From: Clostridiales bacterium UBA2432
Lineage (GTDB): Bacteria; Bacillota; Clostridia; Lachnospirales; Vallitaleaceae
Length of the DNA: 43,685 bases
Direction of reading: 5' to 3'
Assembly (NCBI GenBank): GCA_002342805.1
Contig: DDQW01000049.1
Coordinates: forward strand, 1-43,685
In this document: positions 23,826 to 32,335 of the stretch, in pieces
How positions within the stretch are numbered: position 1 is the stretch's first letter
Layout: every line of letters begins with the position of its first letter
Translations under genes and position numbers: made by a program
Notes under the pieces: model-generated
Seen by the model: the letters and a program-made list of their open reading frames with translations, nothing else
Database searches by the model: none
What the model was told of the DNA's origin: nothing

Positions 23826-24650
23826 CTACCCTTTAACTGATCCTAAAGTCGTTCCTTCAATAATATACTTAGAGAATATTAAATAGATTATAATTAATGG
23901 TGCTACCGATAATGACAGGCCTAAATACATTGCGCCGAAATCTGTTTTGTAAACTTCCCCCCTAAGCAAGGCTATAAGCATTGGCAAGGTATATTTTGAT
24001 TTTGACGATATAATCATCAACGGTGTAAAAAAATCATTCCATGAGATAACAAACGTGAATATTCCCATCGTTGCTAACGCTGGTTGGATTATTGGCAAAA
24101 TGATTTTATGATAAATATATATTTCACCTGCTCCGTCGATCTTAGCAGCCTCCAAAAGCTCGACGTGTAATATTGTGTCAAGATACTGTTTAATAAAGAA
24201 CACAGTAGCTGGTGCAGCAATCATTGGAGCAATCAACGGAATATATGAGTTAGTCAAACCCAATTTAACCATTAACTGGTAAAATCCAATCATACTTAGT
24301 TGAGGTGGAATCAAGATACTAATGATGACAATTGCATATAAATATTTTTTGAATCTAAACTTATACACTTTAAATCCATATGCTGTTAATGCGGAAAAGT
24401 ATAGAGATAAAATTGTTGTTGATGATGCAATAAATATACTATTTTTAAACCCTGTTCCTACATCGAATCCTTGAGATAAAAGCGCATCAATATTTTTGAA
24501 AAAGTAAGTGCTTGGTATTAACGAAAACACTTGGGTTATTTGGTCAGAAGCTCTAGTCGCATTAACAAATAAGACCCAGAAAGGAAAGATACTTAAGAAT
24601 GCTAAAATAATTAAAAATACGTACAATATGATTTTTAAAGTTTTTTTCAT
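23826..24650 (-). CDS. Carbohydrate ABC transporter permease, MalG type
   Basis: 274 residues and six hydrophobic segments. The EAA loop that contacts the ATPase is ELLEAAKIDGAGEIYIYHKI with ILPIIQPALAT. The ending (IIEGTTLGSVKG) is typical of the CUT1 sugar permease family. The ATG at 24650 follows GGAGAAGGATAAA and lies just beyond the stop of the partner permease; an upstream ATG at 24677 is inside that gene. It forms the membrane channel with the next-upstream gene product. No ATPase gene is in the cluster, so a shared MsmX-type ATPase encoded elsewhere is expected. Confidence 0.92.
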   Translation of the reverse strand: MKKTLKIILYVFLIILAFLSIFPFWVLFVNATRASDQITQVFSLIPSTYFFKNIDALLSQGFDVGTGFKNSIFIASSTTILSLYFSALTAYGFKVYKFRFKKYLYAIVIISILIPPQLSMIGFYQLMVKLGLTNSYIPLIAPMIAAPATVFFIKQYLDTILHVELLEAAKIDGAGEIYIYHKIILPIIQPALATMGIFTFVISWNDFFTPLMIISSKSKYTLPMLIALLRGEVYKTDFGAMYLGLSLSVAPLIIIYLIFSKYIIEGTTLGSVKG

Positions 24651-24651
24651 T

Positions 24652-25560
24652 TTATCCTTCTCCTTCTTCTTTATCATTAAAAGCCCTAAATAAAATTAAT
24701 GTTACCAACGAAATAAATATCAGCAAATAAACAGATGCTGTTGATGCAATATAATAATTTTGTGACCCCGTAAAAACCTGCTTGTAGATAAACATTGTAA
24801 TAGTCTCTACTGCATAATTCGGTCCGCCATCTGTCAACAAAAATGGTATATCAAACATTCGCATTCCTCCTGCGAAATTTGTTACAAAAACAAACAATAA
24901 AATAGGTTTTAATAATGGCAACGTTATTTTAGTAAATTTCTTAATACTGTTTGCACCATCTATTTCTGCTGCCTCATATAAACTTGGATTGATCCCTTTC
25001 ATTCCTGCTAAAAGAATAATCATCGTTTTCCCATACCACATCCAAAATCCGATAAATGCAACGATAATTCTTGTTACGGTTACATTTCGATAAAAATCGA
25101 ACGGCTTATCAATAATACCTAGATCAACCAACAGCAAATTGATTGAACCGTTCGGCGAAGCGAATAAACTAATGAATAAAATCGCAATAGAAGCTGCAGT
25201 AATGATATTCGGCATATAAAATAATACTTTAAAAATACCTCCACCTCTTATATTGCTTGAATTGGATGCAAACACAGCCGCCAAAAAGAGTGCCAATCCT
25301 ATTTGAGGTAAATAGTTCATTCCCCAAACAATTAATGTATTTACTATTGATTTAAGAAAAAGTTCATTCTGTAATATGTCAATATAATTCCTAAAACCTA
25401 CAAACTCATATTCTGTGTTAAATCCCCATAAATCAGTAAAACTCAAGAGAATAGTATTCAGGATAGGGGTTAAATGAAAAATCAAATAAGCTATAAAGAA
25501 TGGAGCAATAAAAAGGTAACCATACCATTCATTCTTCTTTAATCCTCTTTTTTTAACCAA
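24652..25560 (-). CDS. Carbohydrate ABC transporter permease, MalF type
   Basis: 302 residues and six hydrophobic segments, with the EAA motif SLYEAAEIDGANSIKKFTKI followed by TLPLLKP, and FLLTDGGPNYAVET before the last helices, both standard in CUT1 permeases. The start appears to be TTG at 25560 (encoding MVKKRGLKKNEW), 7 bases after AAAGGAGG; no ATG nearby would keep the N-terminus complete. It lies between the solute-binding protein and the MalG-type partner, so the three genes form the importer. Confidence 0.92.
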   Translation of the reverse strand: MVKKRGLKKNEWYGYLFIAPFFIAYLIFHLTPILNTILLSFTDLWGFNTEYEFVGFRNYIDILQNELFLKSIVNTLIVWGMNYLPQIGLALFLAAVFASNSSNIRGGGIFKVLFYMPNIITAASIAILFISLFASPNGSINLLLVDLGIIDKPFDFYRNVTVTRIIVAFIGFWMWYGKTMIILLAGMKGINPSLYEAAEIDGANSIKKFTKITLPLLKPILLFVFVTNFAGGMRMFDIPFLLTDGGPNYAVETITMFIYKQVFTGSQNYYIASTASVYLLIFISLVTLILFRAFNDKEEGEG

Positions 25561-25596
25561 TACAACACCTCCTTTCTCAATTTTGTCATGTAATGA

Positions 25597-26922
25597 TTAA
25601 TCTATAGTTACGTTAGGAATAGCATTTTTTACTGCTACTTTTAAATCAGCAATTGCTTCCTCTTTCGTTTTCTCTCCATTTGCATAAGCCGTTAATTGTT
25701 CGACAAACAATCCTTTTATATCTCGGTCATATGCTCCTATAGCTGTCGGATTGATTCCGTCTGACATACCCGCAAATTCTTTAATAATATGCTGTCCACC
25801 TAGGAATTCACTTTCCATGTCATAAAATTGTTCGTTAACACCTTCATGAGCTGTTAAATCATTTTTATCAATAATTAATTGATTCAAATGTTCCTCATTT
25901 AAAGTGAAAAATTCAATAACAGATACCGCTTCTTCGGGAACACTTGAGTCAGCATACATACCTAACCAAGTACCACCATGAAAATATGGTCTTGGTCCTT
26001 GGATAACTGCCCAATCACCTGATGTTGAATTACCATTTTCATCCGTGCTGTTTTGTGTTAATACATATGGATGTCCCCATGCTGGCAAGAAATAACCTAA
26101 TGTAGTATCGTGAGACATTCCATAATACCATCCCTCTGACCACTGATTATTATTTTCAGTTAAGTCTTCACTGATTAATGTTTTTGAAAGGTCAAAATAT
26201 GTGTTTAATAAATCATCCATAACAAATTCGTTATTTTCATTAATCCAAGCCTCTTCACGTGTATTTAAAAATACATTAATGAAATCAGTAATACCTGGAA
26301 CAATTGAAACTTCACCATTAGATTTTTCATTGATTAATCTAGCTGTTTCAATAAATGTATCCCAGTCTTTAACATATTCCTGCACCTCTTCCGGTTCAGT
26401 AACGCCTAAATATTCTTCTGCAATACTTCGACGGTAATAGAAACCACCAGGTGTTGATTGATTAGACAGTCCTTTTACAGCACCTTCTGAATCACTACTG
26501 ATAACAAGCGTATAATCAACAACTTCTGATAAGTCTAATCCATAATCATTAAGGTCTGCTAAGTATGGAGTATTTACAAATTTCTTTACATATGATAAAT
26601 CCATAGCAAAAACATCTGGTGCATCTGCTCCTGTTTGTAATGATTGTTGCAATTTCGTCATATACGTAACTTGATCCGGAATAACGGTCACATTAATGTC
26701 AAAATCAGCATCTTGGTTAGCAGGTCTCCAGTATTCATCAATTAATGTTTCAAAATCTGTGTTAAACGTCCAAAATTCTACAACAACTTTATCTTTACTG
26801 TCTGTTGCCGTTTCTTCTTTGCTCGTTTCTGTGTTCATTTCTTCTGTTGATTCTTCTTTGTTGCATCCCACCAATGTCATTAATAAAATTGCCACTAGTA
26901 TCAAACTTAATAATTTTTTCAT
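25597..26922 (-). CDS. Sugar ABC transporter solute-binding lipoprotein
   Basis: 441 residues. The signal ends in LVGC with the lipidated Cys at residue 20, then an acidic Ser/Thr/Glu-rich linker. The mature part is an extracellular solute-binding protein of family 1: VVEFWTFNTDFETLIDEYW, KLQQSLQTGADAPDVFAMDL, AFFxL-type segments. Acidic surface and length fit CUT1 oligosaccharide or monosaccharide binders. It is the first gene of the importer operon, with AAAAGGAG upstream, and is controlled by the double palindrome at 26947-26981. The ligand is unknown; the divergent ManD-like enzyme hints at a uronate or aldonate. Confidence 0.92.
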   Translation of the reverse strand: MKKLLSLILVAILLMTLVGCNKEESTEEMNTETSKEETATDSKDKVVVEFWTFNTDFETLIDEYWRPANQDADFDINVTVIPDQVTYMTKLQQSLQTGADAPDVFAMDLSYVKKFVNTPYLADLNDYGLDLSEVVDYTLVISSDSEGAVKGLSNQSTPGGFYYRRSIAEEYLGVTEPEEVQEYVKDWDTFIETARLINEKSNGEVSIVPGITDFINVFLNTREEAWINENNEFVMDDLLNTYFDLSKTLISEDLTENNNQWSEGWYYGMSHDTTLGYFLPAWGHPYVLTQNSTDENGNSTSGDWAVIQGPRPYFHGGTWLGMYADSSVPEEAVSVIEFFTLNEEHLNQLIIDKNDLTAHEGVNEQFYDMESEFLGGQHIIKEFAGMSDGINPTAIGAYDRDIKGLFVEQLTAYANGEKTKEEAIADLKVAVKNAIPNVTID

Positions 26923-26946
26923 TTGATTTCTCCTTTTAATTTAGTT

Positions 26947-26981
26947 GACAATCGATTGTCTATGTTTGGCAATCGATTGTC
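26947..26981. promoter_or_regulatory. Tandem LacI-type operators
   Basis: A perfect 14-bp palindrome GACAATCGATTGTC at 26947-26960 and a copy with one mismatch, GGCAATCGATTGTC, at 26968-26981. The centres are 21 bp apart, two helical turns. Both lie just downstream of the -10 box, over the transcription start of the importer operon, so bound repressor would block it. Confidence 0.85.
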
Positions 26982-26984
26982 TGG

Positions 26985-27013
26985 ATTATACCACATTTTT
27001 TTCTCTTTCGCAA
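26985..27013 (-). promoter_or_regulatory. Promoter of the ABC importer operon
   Basis: TTGCGA (27013-27008), a 17-base spacer and TATAAT (26990-26985) on the minus strand. The expected start point at about 26978 falls inside the second operator. Confidence 0.82.
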
Positions 27014-27084
27014 TATATTTTCCAATTTCTTGTTGTGTTTTTTTCTTTTATGTTGTAGTATGTTTTTGAAAAGGAGTGACTAAA

Positions 27085-28287
27085 ATGAAAACTATAATTA
27101 TTAAAAACGTTGAGATTATTCTCACAAAACCTAAGGATCACAATTTAATCGCTATAAAAATCACTACGAATATTGATGGTCTATATGGTGTTGGATGTGC
27201 TACTTATCAACAGCGGCCAAAAGCCGTAAAAACTATGGTTGAAGAATACCTAAAACCTCTATTGGTCAATCGAAGCGCCAACAATATTAATGACCTTTGG
27301 AATATGATGATGGTAAATGCTTATTGGAGAAATGGACCTGTTTTAAACAATGCAATATCTGGTGTCGATATGGCTTTATGGGATATTAAAGCGAAAGTTG
27401 CAGACATGCCTCTTTATCAGTTACTCGGTGGAAAAGCAAAAGACGCCATCGCTGTCTATCGTCACGCAGATGGTTTAACACTTGCAGAAGTTGAAAGTAA
27501 TGTTAGAAAATACGTTGATGAAGGATATAAATATATCCGTTGTCAAATGGGCTTATATGGTGGCAAGGAAGCCGTTCCGCATATGACAAAAAATCCTATG
27601 GCCGGAGCATATTATGATCAAACCACGTATATGCAAAGTGTCGTAAAACTATTTGATCACATCAGAAATAAATTTGGATATGATATTCATTTACTTCATG
27701 ATATTCATGAACGATTAACACCAATTCAAGCCGTTAATCTAGTCAAAGATCTTGAAAAATATAAACCATTTTTTATTGAAGATCCTCTTCCACCTAATCA
27801 GACAGAATGGCTGGAAATGATTAGAAATCAGTGTTCTACACCAATAGCAATCGGTGAATTATTTAATAATCCAATGGAGTGGAAAAATCTTATCATAAAT
27901 AGACAATTGGATTTTATAAGAGTACATATTAGTCAAATTGGCGGTATTACACCTGCACTAAAATTAATGAGTTTATGTGATGCTTTTGGGGTGCAAATAG
28001 CTTGGCATGGGCCACCAGATATGACACCTATTGGCCATGCTGTAAACCTTCATCTAAATATAATTGCATCAAATTCAGCTATACAAGAATGGGATGCACC
28101 TAATCAGAATACTAAGGATGTTTTTCCAGGTACTAATGAAGTTGAAAACGGCTATCTTTACCCTATAGAAAAAGCTGGTATTGGTGTCGATCTGAATATT
28201 GAGGAAGCCAAAAAGCATCCTCATAGAATCGAAATTCAGGAGTGGACCCAAGCGAGACTTCCTAATGGAACTATTCATACCCCTTAA
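27085..28287 (+). CDS. Enolase-superfamily acid-sugar dehydratase, ManD/RspA-like
   Basis: 400 residues. N-terminal capping domain with the SGVDMALWDIKAK and YQLLGGKAKDAIAVY segments, then the barrel. Metal and catalytic residues of the ManD group are visible: Asp and His in LLHDIHERLTP, Glu in FIEDPLPPNQ, Glu in AIGELFNNP, His in AWHGPPDMTPIGHA, and EWDAPNQNTKDVFPG near the end. Characterised members dehydrate D-mannonate or D-gluconate, but many have low activity and unknown substrates. The ATG at 27085 follows AAAAGGAG; a GTG at 27076 overlaps that site. It is divergent from the importer operon across the shared operator region, so one LacI-type repressor probably controls both. Confidence 0.85.
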   Translation: MKTIIIKNVEIILTKPKDHNLIAIKITTNIDGLYGVGCATYQQRPKAVKTMVEEYLKPLLVNRSANNINDLWNMMMVNAYWRNGPVLNNAISGVDMALWDIKAKVADMPLYQLLGGKAKDAIAVYRHADGLTLAEVESNVRKYVDEGYKYIRCQMGLYGGKEAVPHMTKNPMAGAYYDQTTYMQSVVKLFDHIRNKFGYDIHLLHDIHERLTPIQAVNLVKDLEKYKPFFIEDPLPPNQTEWLEMIRNQCSTPIAIGELFNNPMEWKNLIINRQLDFIRVHISQIGGITPALKLMSLCDAFGVQIAWHGPPDMTPIGHAVNLHLNIIASNSAIQEWDAPNQNTKDVFPGTNEVENGYLYPIEKAGIGVDLNIEEAKKHPHRIEIQEWTQARLPNGTIHTP

Positions 28288-28328
28288 TATATTATAGCTT
28301 TTTAAAATTTATACTTTGCACGAAGAAT

Positions 28329-28376
28329 AAAAAAAAGCATCGGCGCTCAACCGATTAAGGTTAAACGCCGATGCTT
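28329..28376 (-). terminator. Terminator between convergent genes
   Basis: An 11-bp GC-rich stem (AAGCATCGGCG with CGCCGATGCTT) enclosing a loop with its own AACC/GGTT pairing. Reading minus it is followed by eight U, so it ends the stalk-domain lipoprotein gene; reading plus the U-run is weak. Confidence 0.85.
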
Positions 28377-28389
28377 AATTTTGAGGCAT

Positions 28390-29961
28390 TTACTTTTGAA
28401 TAGTTATTAATCTTAAATCTTCATCCCAATTAATAGTATAGCCAAACTTTTCAAATTCTCTGATTTTTACGTAGGATACTGAATCTTCAATGATAAATTC
28501 ATCAAAATAAACATTTATACCCTCTTTAACGATATAGGGTTTTTTGATTGTATTATCCCACTCAATAGTTTCTCCAAATTTTTCAGCAATCATACGTGTC
28601 GGTAAGTAGGAGCGACCTTCTCTAATGATTATGTTCATTGAGCCTGCATCACTAAACTCACCCTTGCCAATATTTACCATAGTGTACATGTCATAATCAA
28701 CATATATTTCCATCGTCTTAGGTATTCGCTCTAAAAATTCAGCAAAAGCAACAACACCCTCCATCGGTGCTTCGACATCAAATGGTTCTATCTCTTTAAA
28801 TGTTTCATTAATTGTCATTGTTGCACCGAATGTGACACTTTCATTTTCAATGTCATTCACTTGTATTTTAAAGACTACATCTCTTGTAAAAATGTCCTTT
28901 GTTTCGCCTAAAGTTATTTGAAGCTTAGAGCCTTCAATATAAGCTTTATACATACTATTATATAATACTAAAGCTTGTTGCAATTGCTCTTTATATTGTG
29001 CTTTGTTTTCAACAAAATCAAGGGTCATATTGTCCAATTCATCTGTCAACATTTTCTTGTTAACCATATCTACCGCATAAGCACCAACAAGCAAACTATA
29101 TTCTTCGTCACTTAGATTAAGCAAATACGCTCTTATTACATCTACGAGTGTTTCGCTATTATCTAAGCTATAATCCAAAAATCCAATAACTGTGTTGCCA
29201 AGATTATCTGCATCAAAGGTCATAGAATACTTATCATCATCTTCTTTATCAACAATATCCAAAGAATAATTATTATAAACTTCATCAAGTAGTTCATCAA
29301 TAAATCTAAAATACACTTCTGATTGCTCTTTTTTTGCCTCCGGATCTAGTTGTGCTAGTAGTTGTTCCCTCAACACATCTGATTCTACTTGACTACTCAT
29401 AGAAGCACTCAACATATCCGCATAAAATGTAATAAGTTCTTCATCCGAAACACTTAAATATTCAATATCCCCAACTAATTCATCCATTTCAGCCATAAAT
29501 TCTGCTGCATCTTCTTCTGTCCCGAAGCTTAGTACCATATTGGTTATAGCATCAAAGTAATCATCTAATTTCACATATGTTGTATCAACATTTCTAATAA
29601 CTGTAAGTAGGGGAATAGATTCATCTGAAGTATTCGAATTTAAATCAAACTGTGCTACCGTTTTATTATTATTGGCATCCGTATCCATGGTATATACAAA
29701 GCTATTTTCATTGACAAATGATATCACTTGGTTCATAACTTCTGCTTCTGAAGCTTCCATATCACTTTCAAGTAATTCTTGAGGAAGCGCATCTACCGTA
29801 AAAGAAACTTTTCCCTCACTGTGTAATGGTTTTGAAAGCATTAATTCATTAAGTTCTTTATGAATTTTGTAAAAGGATAGTTCTTCTCTTGCACAGCCTA
29901 CAAAAAGGCTCATTGTTAAAATTGTAACTAATAAAACGCTAATCAATCTTTTCATTCTCAT
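28390..29961 (-). CDS. Lipoprotein with a C-terminal copper-amine-oxidase-N-type stalk domain
   Basis: 523 residues. The signal ends in LFVGC with the lipidated Cys at residue 23. Residues 30-400 form a large acidic domain with alternating helices and strands that I do not recognise. It has 'DAxxxxD'-like periodic acidic segments but no enzyme motif. The last 90 residues (REGRSYLPTRMIAEKFGETI, EWDNTIKKPYIV, FEKFGYTINWDEDLRLITI) match the copper amine oxidase N-terminal (stalk) domain common in clostridial surface proteins, a wall- or protein-binding module. It is a single gene with its own promoter at 30013-30040 and a terminator. Role unknown. Confidence 0.8.
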   Translation of the reverse strand: MRMKRLISVLLVTILTMSLFVGCAREELSFYKIHKELNELMLSKPLHSEGKVSFTVDALPQELLESDMEASEAEVMNQVISFVNENSFVYTMDTDANNNKTVAQFDLNSNTSDESIPLLTVIRNVDTTYVKLDDYFDAITNMVLSFGTEEDAAEFMAEMDELVGDIEYLSVSDEELITFYADMLSASMSSQVESDVLREQLLAQLDPEAKKEQSEVYFRFIDELLDEVYNNYSLDIVDKEDDDKYSMTFDADNLGNTVIGFLDYSLDNSETLVDVIRAYLLNLSDEEYSLLVGAYAVDMVNKKMLTDELDNMTLDFVENKAQYKEQLQQALVLYNSMYKAYIEGSKLQITLGETKDIFTRDVVFKIQVNDIENESVTFGATMTINETFKEIEPFDVEAPMEGVVAFAEFLERIPKTMEIYVDYDMYTMVNIGKGEFSDAGSMNIIIREGRSYLPTRMIAEKFGETIEWDNTIKKPYIVKEGINVYFDEFIIEDSVSYVKIREFEKFGYTINWDEDLRLITIQK

Positions 29962-30012
29962 AAAATAATCTCCCTTGTTTTTTATAATATCCTATTTTTT
30001 TTCACAAAATAC

Positions 30013-30040
30013 ATTATAACACAGAAAGCTTATTCTTCAA
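30013..30040 (-). promoter_or_regulatory. Promoter of the stalk-domain lipoprotein gene
   Basis: TTGAAG (30040-30035), a 16-base spacer and TATAAT (30018-30013) on the minus strand, about 50 bases before the start codon. Confidence 0.7.
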
Positions 30041-30113
30041 GTTTTTTTACTTCATATCAGTAAACAATCTATACGATTTAATCCTATTGAGCTTCTTATA
30101 ATTTGATATGAGC

Positions 30114-30578
30114 CTATCTTTTGAAAACGGCTTTCCATGCGATGGTATTATATCCTAGGTATTCGTCTATACTTGTTCCGAATAATATGCATTCCATTTT
30201 TCTGCGCATCATATGTGCCGTCTGTAATTCAGAATTTTCCTGAATATGCTCAATTAACCATAATGTATCAACAAGACTATCTATGGCATTTTCCCGAGAA
30301 AAAGGTTTGCTAATATAGTTCGAAGACACTTCTTCATCTGCAAAACTTACCTGTTTATCTATAATAACCGCATTCACATGACTTTTAGCATGGCCAATTA
30401 TACATGCTTGACCATGACATGATTGACAATATTCTGTCCCCATGCACATATGATCTAAATCCTCTCTTATATGCTCATAATAGGCATGGAGCAACTCTGC
30501 CTTGGCTAATATTTGTGTTTTATCACCCATTTCGGCAATAAAAATTAATATAAATGCTTTTAATATTTCTCCAGTCAT
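30114..30578 (-). pseudogene. GDT1/UPF0016-family protein with an internal deletion
   Basis: A 154-codon frame. Residues 1-27 (MTGEILKAFILIFIAEMGDK followed by TQ) are the first membrane helix of a UPF0016/GDT1 manganese exporter with its E-x-G-D-K-T signature. A functional protein needs two copies of that signature and about six helices. Here the frame jumps at residue 28 to a soluble, Cys-containing part (YCQSCHGQACIIGHAKSH) with no further membrane segment. I believe some clostridial GDT1 proteins carry such a Cys-containing tail, so the simplest reading is one in-frame deletion of the membrane core; fusion of two genes is the alternative. It follows a shortened hydrolase behind a manganese riboswitch, which fits a former Mn exporter. 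Confidence 0.65.
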
Positions 30579-30604
30579 ATTCTATATCTCCATTTCATTT
30601 TGTT

Positions 30605-31423
30605 TTATTTACATTTCTTGATAAATTGGTCAACTTCATTGGCCCATCGATTATAGGTTTCCATTTTTGTCGGAAAATGCGGTGCCCCTTCAACCTCCAC
30701 GTATTTTTTAATCTTCGATCCTAGCCTTTCAAAAGTTTTTTTCATATATTTTTTGGGTGTCATTTGATCATTTCCAGGTTGTACAACTAAAACTGGTTTT
30801 AAAAAATCGGAATGTTTGACAGTAGGTTCGCTATCCAAGACCAAGCTGGTAGCTCCCTTAAGTGTCACATGGGTTCCTGCTTGAGGGTCTTTTTTTATTA
30901 GTTCATTGAACTCCTTTGAATCAGTCAATGCGTCATAAGATATAAGGTGATTGGTTATTAATCGTAATTTACCAAAAAATTTAGATAGAATTTTTAGTAT
31001 TGGAATCAATGCATATGTCCACTTACCCGTGCTTGTTTCTTTTAACATAAACTCTTTATCACTAAAATCCCATAAACACCAACAAAGTAGTCCATCCACA
31101 AAATCACATTCTGATGCCGCTTCATAAGCAAGTGGCCCCCCCATACTTGCACCTCCAAGCCAAACACTGCTTCCATACTTGTTTTTAGCAAATGTCGCAG
31201 CATCTTTTAGATTTTGAACATGAGCATTCCATTCAAAATCACCCTTTATTCCTTCATTATAACCATACCCTTGTAAGTCCGGAACAATCAAAGTATATCC
31301 CCGCTTAAACAAAGGAATAATAAAAGGTAATAGGACTCTAGCAAATTTCTCCCATGAAACGATTAAATCTACTCCGAACCATCTCTCCATATAATTTTTC
31401 CAATATTCGTTTCCTAGATACAT
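30605..31423 (-). CDS. Alpha/beta hydrolase with a shortened N-terminus
   Basis: 272 residues. The nucleophile elbow GASMGG, the Asp region VVQPGNDQMTP and the His in EGAPHFPTK are present, and the fold after residue 30 is normal (LIVPDLQGYGYNEG). The segment before it should hold the first strands and the His-Gly oxyanion motif, but reads IVSWEKFARVLLPF, so the N-terminus looks deleted by several tens of residues and may be inactive. The ATG at 31423 follows AAAGGAG. It is the first gene after the manganese riboswitch terminator and is 26 bases from the GDT1 remnant. The protein could be a decaying gene or a diverged member. Confidence 0.7.
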   Translation of the reverse strand: MYLGNEYWKNYMERWFGVDLIVSWEKFARVLLPFIIPLFKRGYTLIVPDLQGYGYNEGIKGDFEWNAHVQNLKDAATFAKNKYGSSVWLGGASMGGPLAYEAASECDFVDGLLCWCLWDFSDKEFMLKETSTGKWTYALIPILKILSKFFGKLRLITNHLISYDALTDSKEFNELIKKDPQAGTHVTLKGATSLVLDSEPTVKHSDFLKPVLVVQPGNDQMTPKKYMKKTFERLGSKIKKYVEVEGAPHFPTKMETYNRWANEVDQFIKKCK

Positions 31424-31440
31424 ATCTTCTCCTTTCAAAC

Positions 31441-31494
31441 AAAAAGAGACCTATAGATTAATTGATAAACTTTACCAATTAATCTATAAGTCTC
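31441..31494 (-). terminator. Riboswitch-controlled terminator
   Basis: On the minus strand a stem of about 19 bp (GAGACTTATAGATTAATTG with CAATTAATCTATAGGTCTC, 11-base loop) is followed by TTTTTG and then the hydrolase ribosome binding site. Its 5' arm includes the CTTATAG that closes the riboswitch P1 helix, so the two structures exclude each other. Confidence 0.85.
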
Positions 31495-31584
31495 GCTCCA
31501 TTAAACATTTTTAACGTTAATAAGACCAGGATTGCTCCAGTATGTTGACCTTATCTGTGGTTTCCCATAGCTACTCCCTTATAG
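31484..31584 (-). ncRNA. yybP-ykoY (manganese) riboswitch
   Basis: On the minus strand the aptamer contains the family's conserved GGGAGTAGC (31578-31570), GGTCAACATACTGG and the 3' GAGCGAGACTT. P1 is a perfect 7-bp helix, CTATAAG (31584-31578) with CTTATAG (31490-31484). Binding of Mn2+ is known to stabilise P1 in this family; here that would free the RNA from the terminator at 31441-31494 and switch on the downstream genes. It lies about 5 bases after the predicted transcription start. Downstream are a shortened hydrolase and a GDT1-type exporter remnant; GDT1/UPF0016 is a known target family of this RNA. Confidence 0.85.
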
Positions 31585-31595
31585 AGTTCTATACT

Positions 31596-31624
31596 ATAAT
31601 ATCAAGCGCTTTTCAGTTTGTCAA
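31596..31624 (-). promoter_or_regulatory. Promoter of the manganese-riboswitch transcript
   Basis: TTGACA (31624-31619), a 17-base spacer and TATTAT (31601-31596) on the minus strand: a near-consensus sigma-A promoter. The spacer holds the palindrome AAGCGCTT. Confidence 0.85.
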
Positions 31625-31633
31625 TAAATTAAC

Positions 31634-32323
31634 TTATTTTTTGATAAACTCCATTATGCGATTTACAGCTTCTTCTTGTTGCTGTTCACGGCTAATGCGT
31701 GCCTTTCCATCGCCTTCTTGTTCTCCGTAATCCCCAAAATAAGCATGGTTTCCTTCTTTGATTTCATAAATTTGATCCGCTTTTGCCACTTGTTCAAGAT
31801 CCAATAACAAATCATGGGTTCCATATATGACCAGTGTGTCTACAGGTGCATTATTTACTGGATATGCCCCAAGTAATATTAAGCCCTCCACCTTATCATA
31901 ATTTTTCTCCATATATTGGCTTGCCATAGCACCTCCGAGGGAATGCCCTGCAATGTACCAATGTTCAATCTCTTGATAAATGTCAAAAACCTCATCTGCT
32001 GCATTAATATCTAGTACTGCTAGATTTCCGGGCATTTCGACTAAAACAGGTCTTATCCCTTGGTCTGCTAGTTGCATTAATAAAGGCATATAAGCAATTG
32101 CTTCAACCTTTCCGCCTGGATAAAAAATCATGCCAACGGGCTCGTCAAAGACTTCTTTGGGCTGTATTGACGTATATTGACCTTGTTTAAGGATTCTTGA
32201 ACTATTTTCTTCCATGAGGGTATGAACATAGTCACTCGCCTGATAATAATCATTGATATAAATGACAGCCCCAAGGCTCAATAAAATAATAAAAGCCAAG
32301 AGTCCAATAAGTATTTTTTTCAT
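31634..32323 (-). CDS. Membrane-anchored alpha/beta hydrolase
   Basis: 229 residues. One N-terminal membrane segment (KKILIGLLAFIILLSLGAVI) without a lipobox anchors it, with the catalytic domain outside. The domain belongs to the Abhydrolase_5 type: oxyanion segment GMIFYPGGKVEAIAYMPL, nucleophile Ser in AGHSLGGAMAS, Asp in YGTHDLLLD and His in EGNHAYFGDYG, followed by the GEQEGDG loop common in the group. Substrates of such enzymes are mostly unknown. It starts 12 bases after the ABC-2 permease gene and ends the export cluster, so it may help process or release the exported compound. Confidence 0.85.
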   Translation of the reverse strand: MKKILIGLLAFIILLSLGAVIYINDYYQASDYVHTLMEENSSRILKQGQYTSIQPKEVFDEPVGMIFYPGGKVEAIAYMPLLMQLADQGIRPVLVEMPGNLAVLDINAADEVFDIYQEIEHWYIAGHSLGGAMASQYMEKNYDKVEGLILLGAYPVNNAPVDTLVIYGTHDLLLDLEQVAKADQIYEIKEGNHAYFGDYGEQEGDGKARISREQQQEEAVNRIMEFIKK

Positions 32324-32335
32324 AAAAAGTTCACC

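Noticed and set aside
31602..31618. cre-like AAGCGCTT between the -35 and -10 of the manganese riboswitch promoter
   Set aside because: The flanking bases do not fit the cre consensus when the GCGC centre is aligned.
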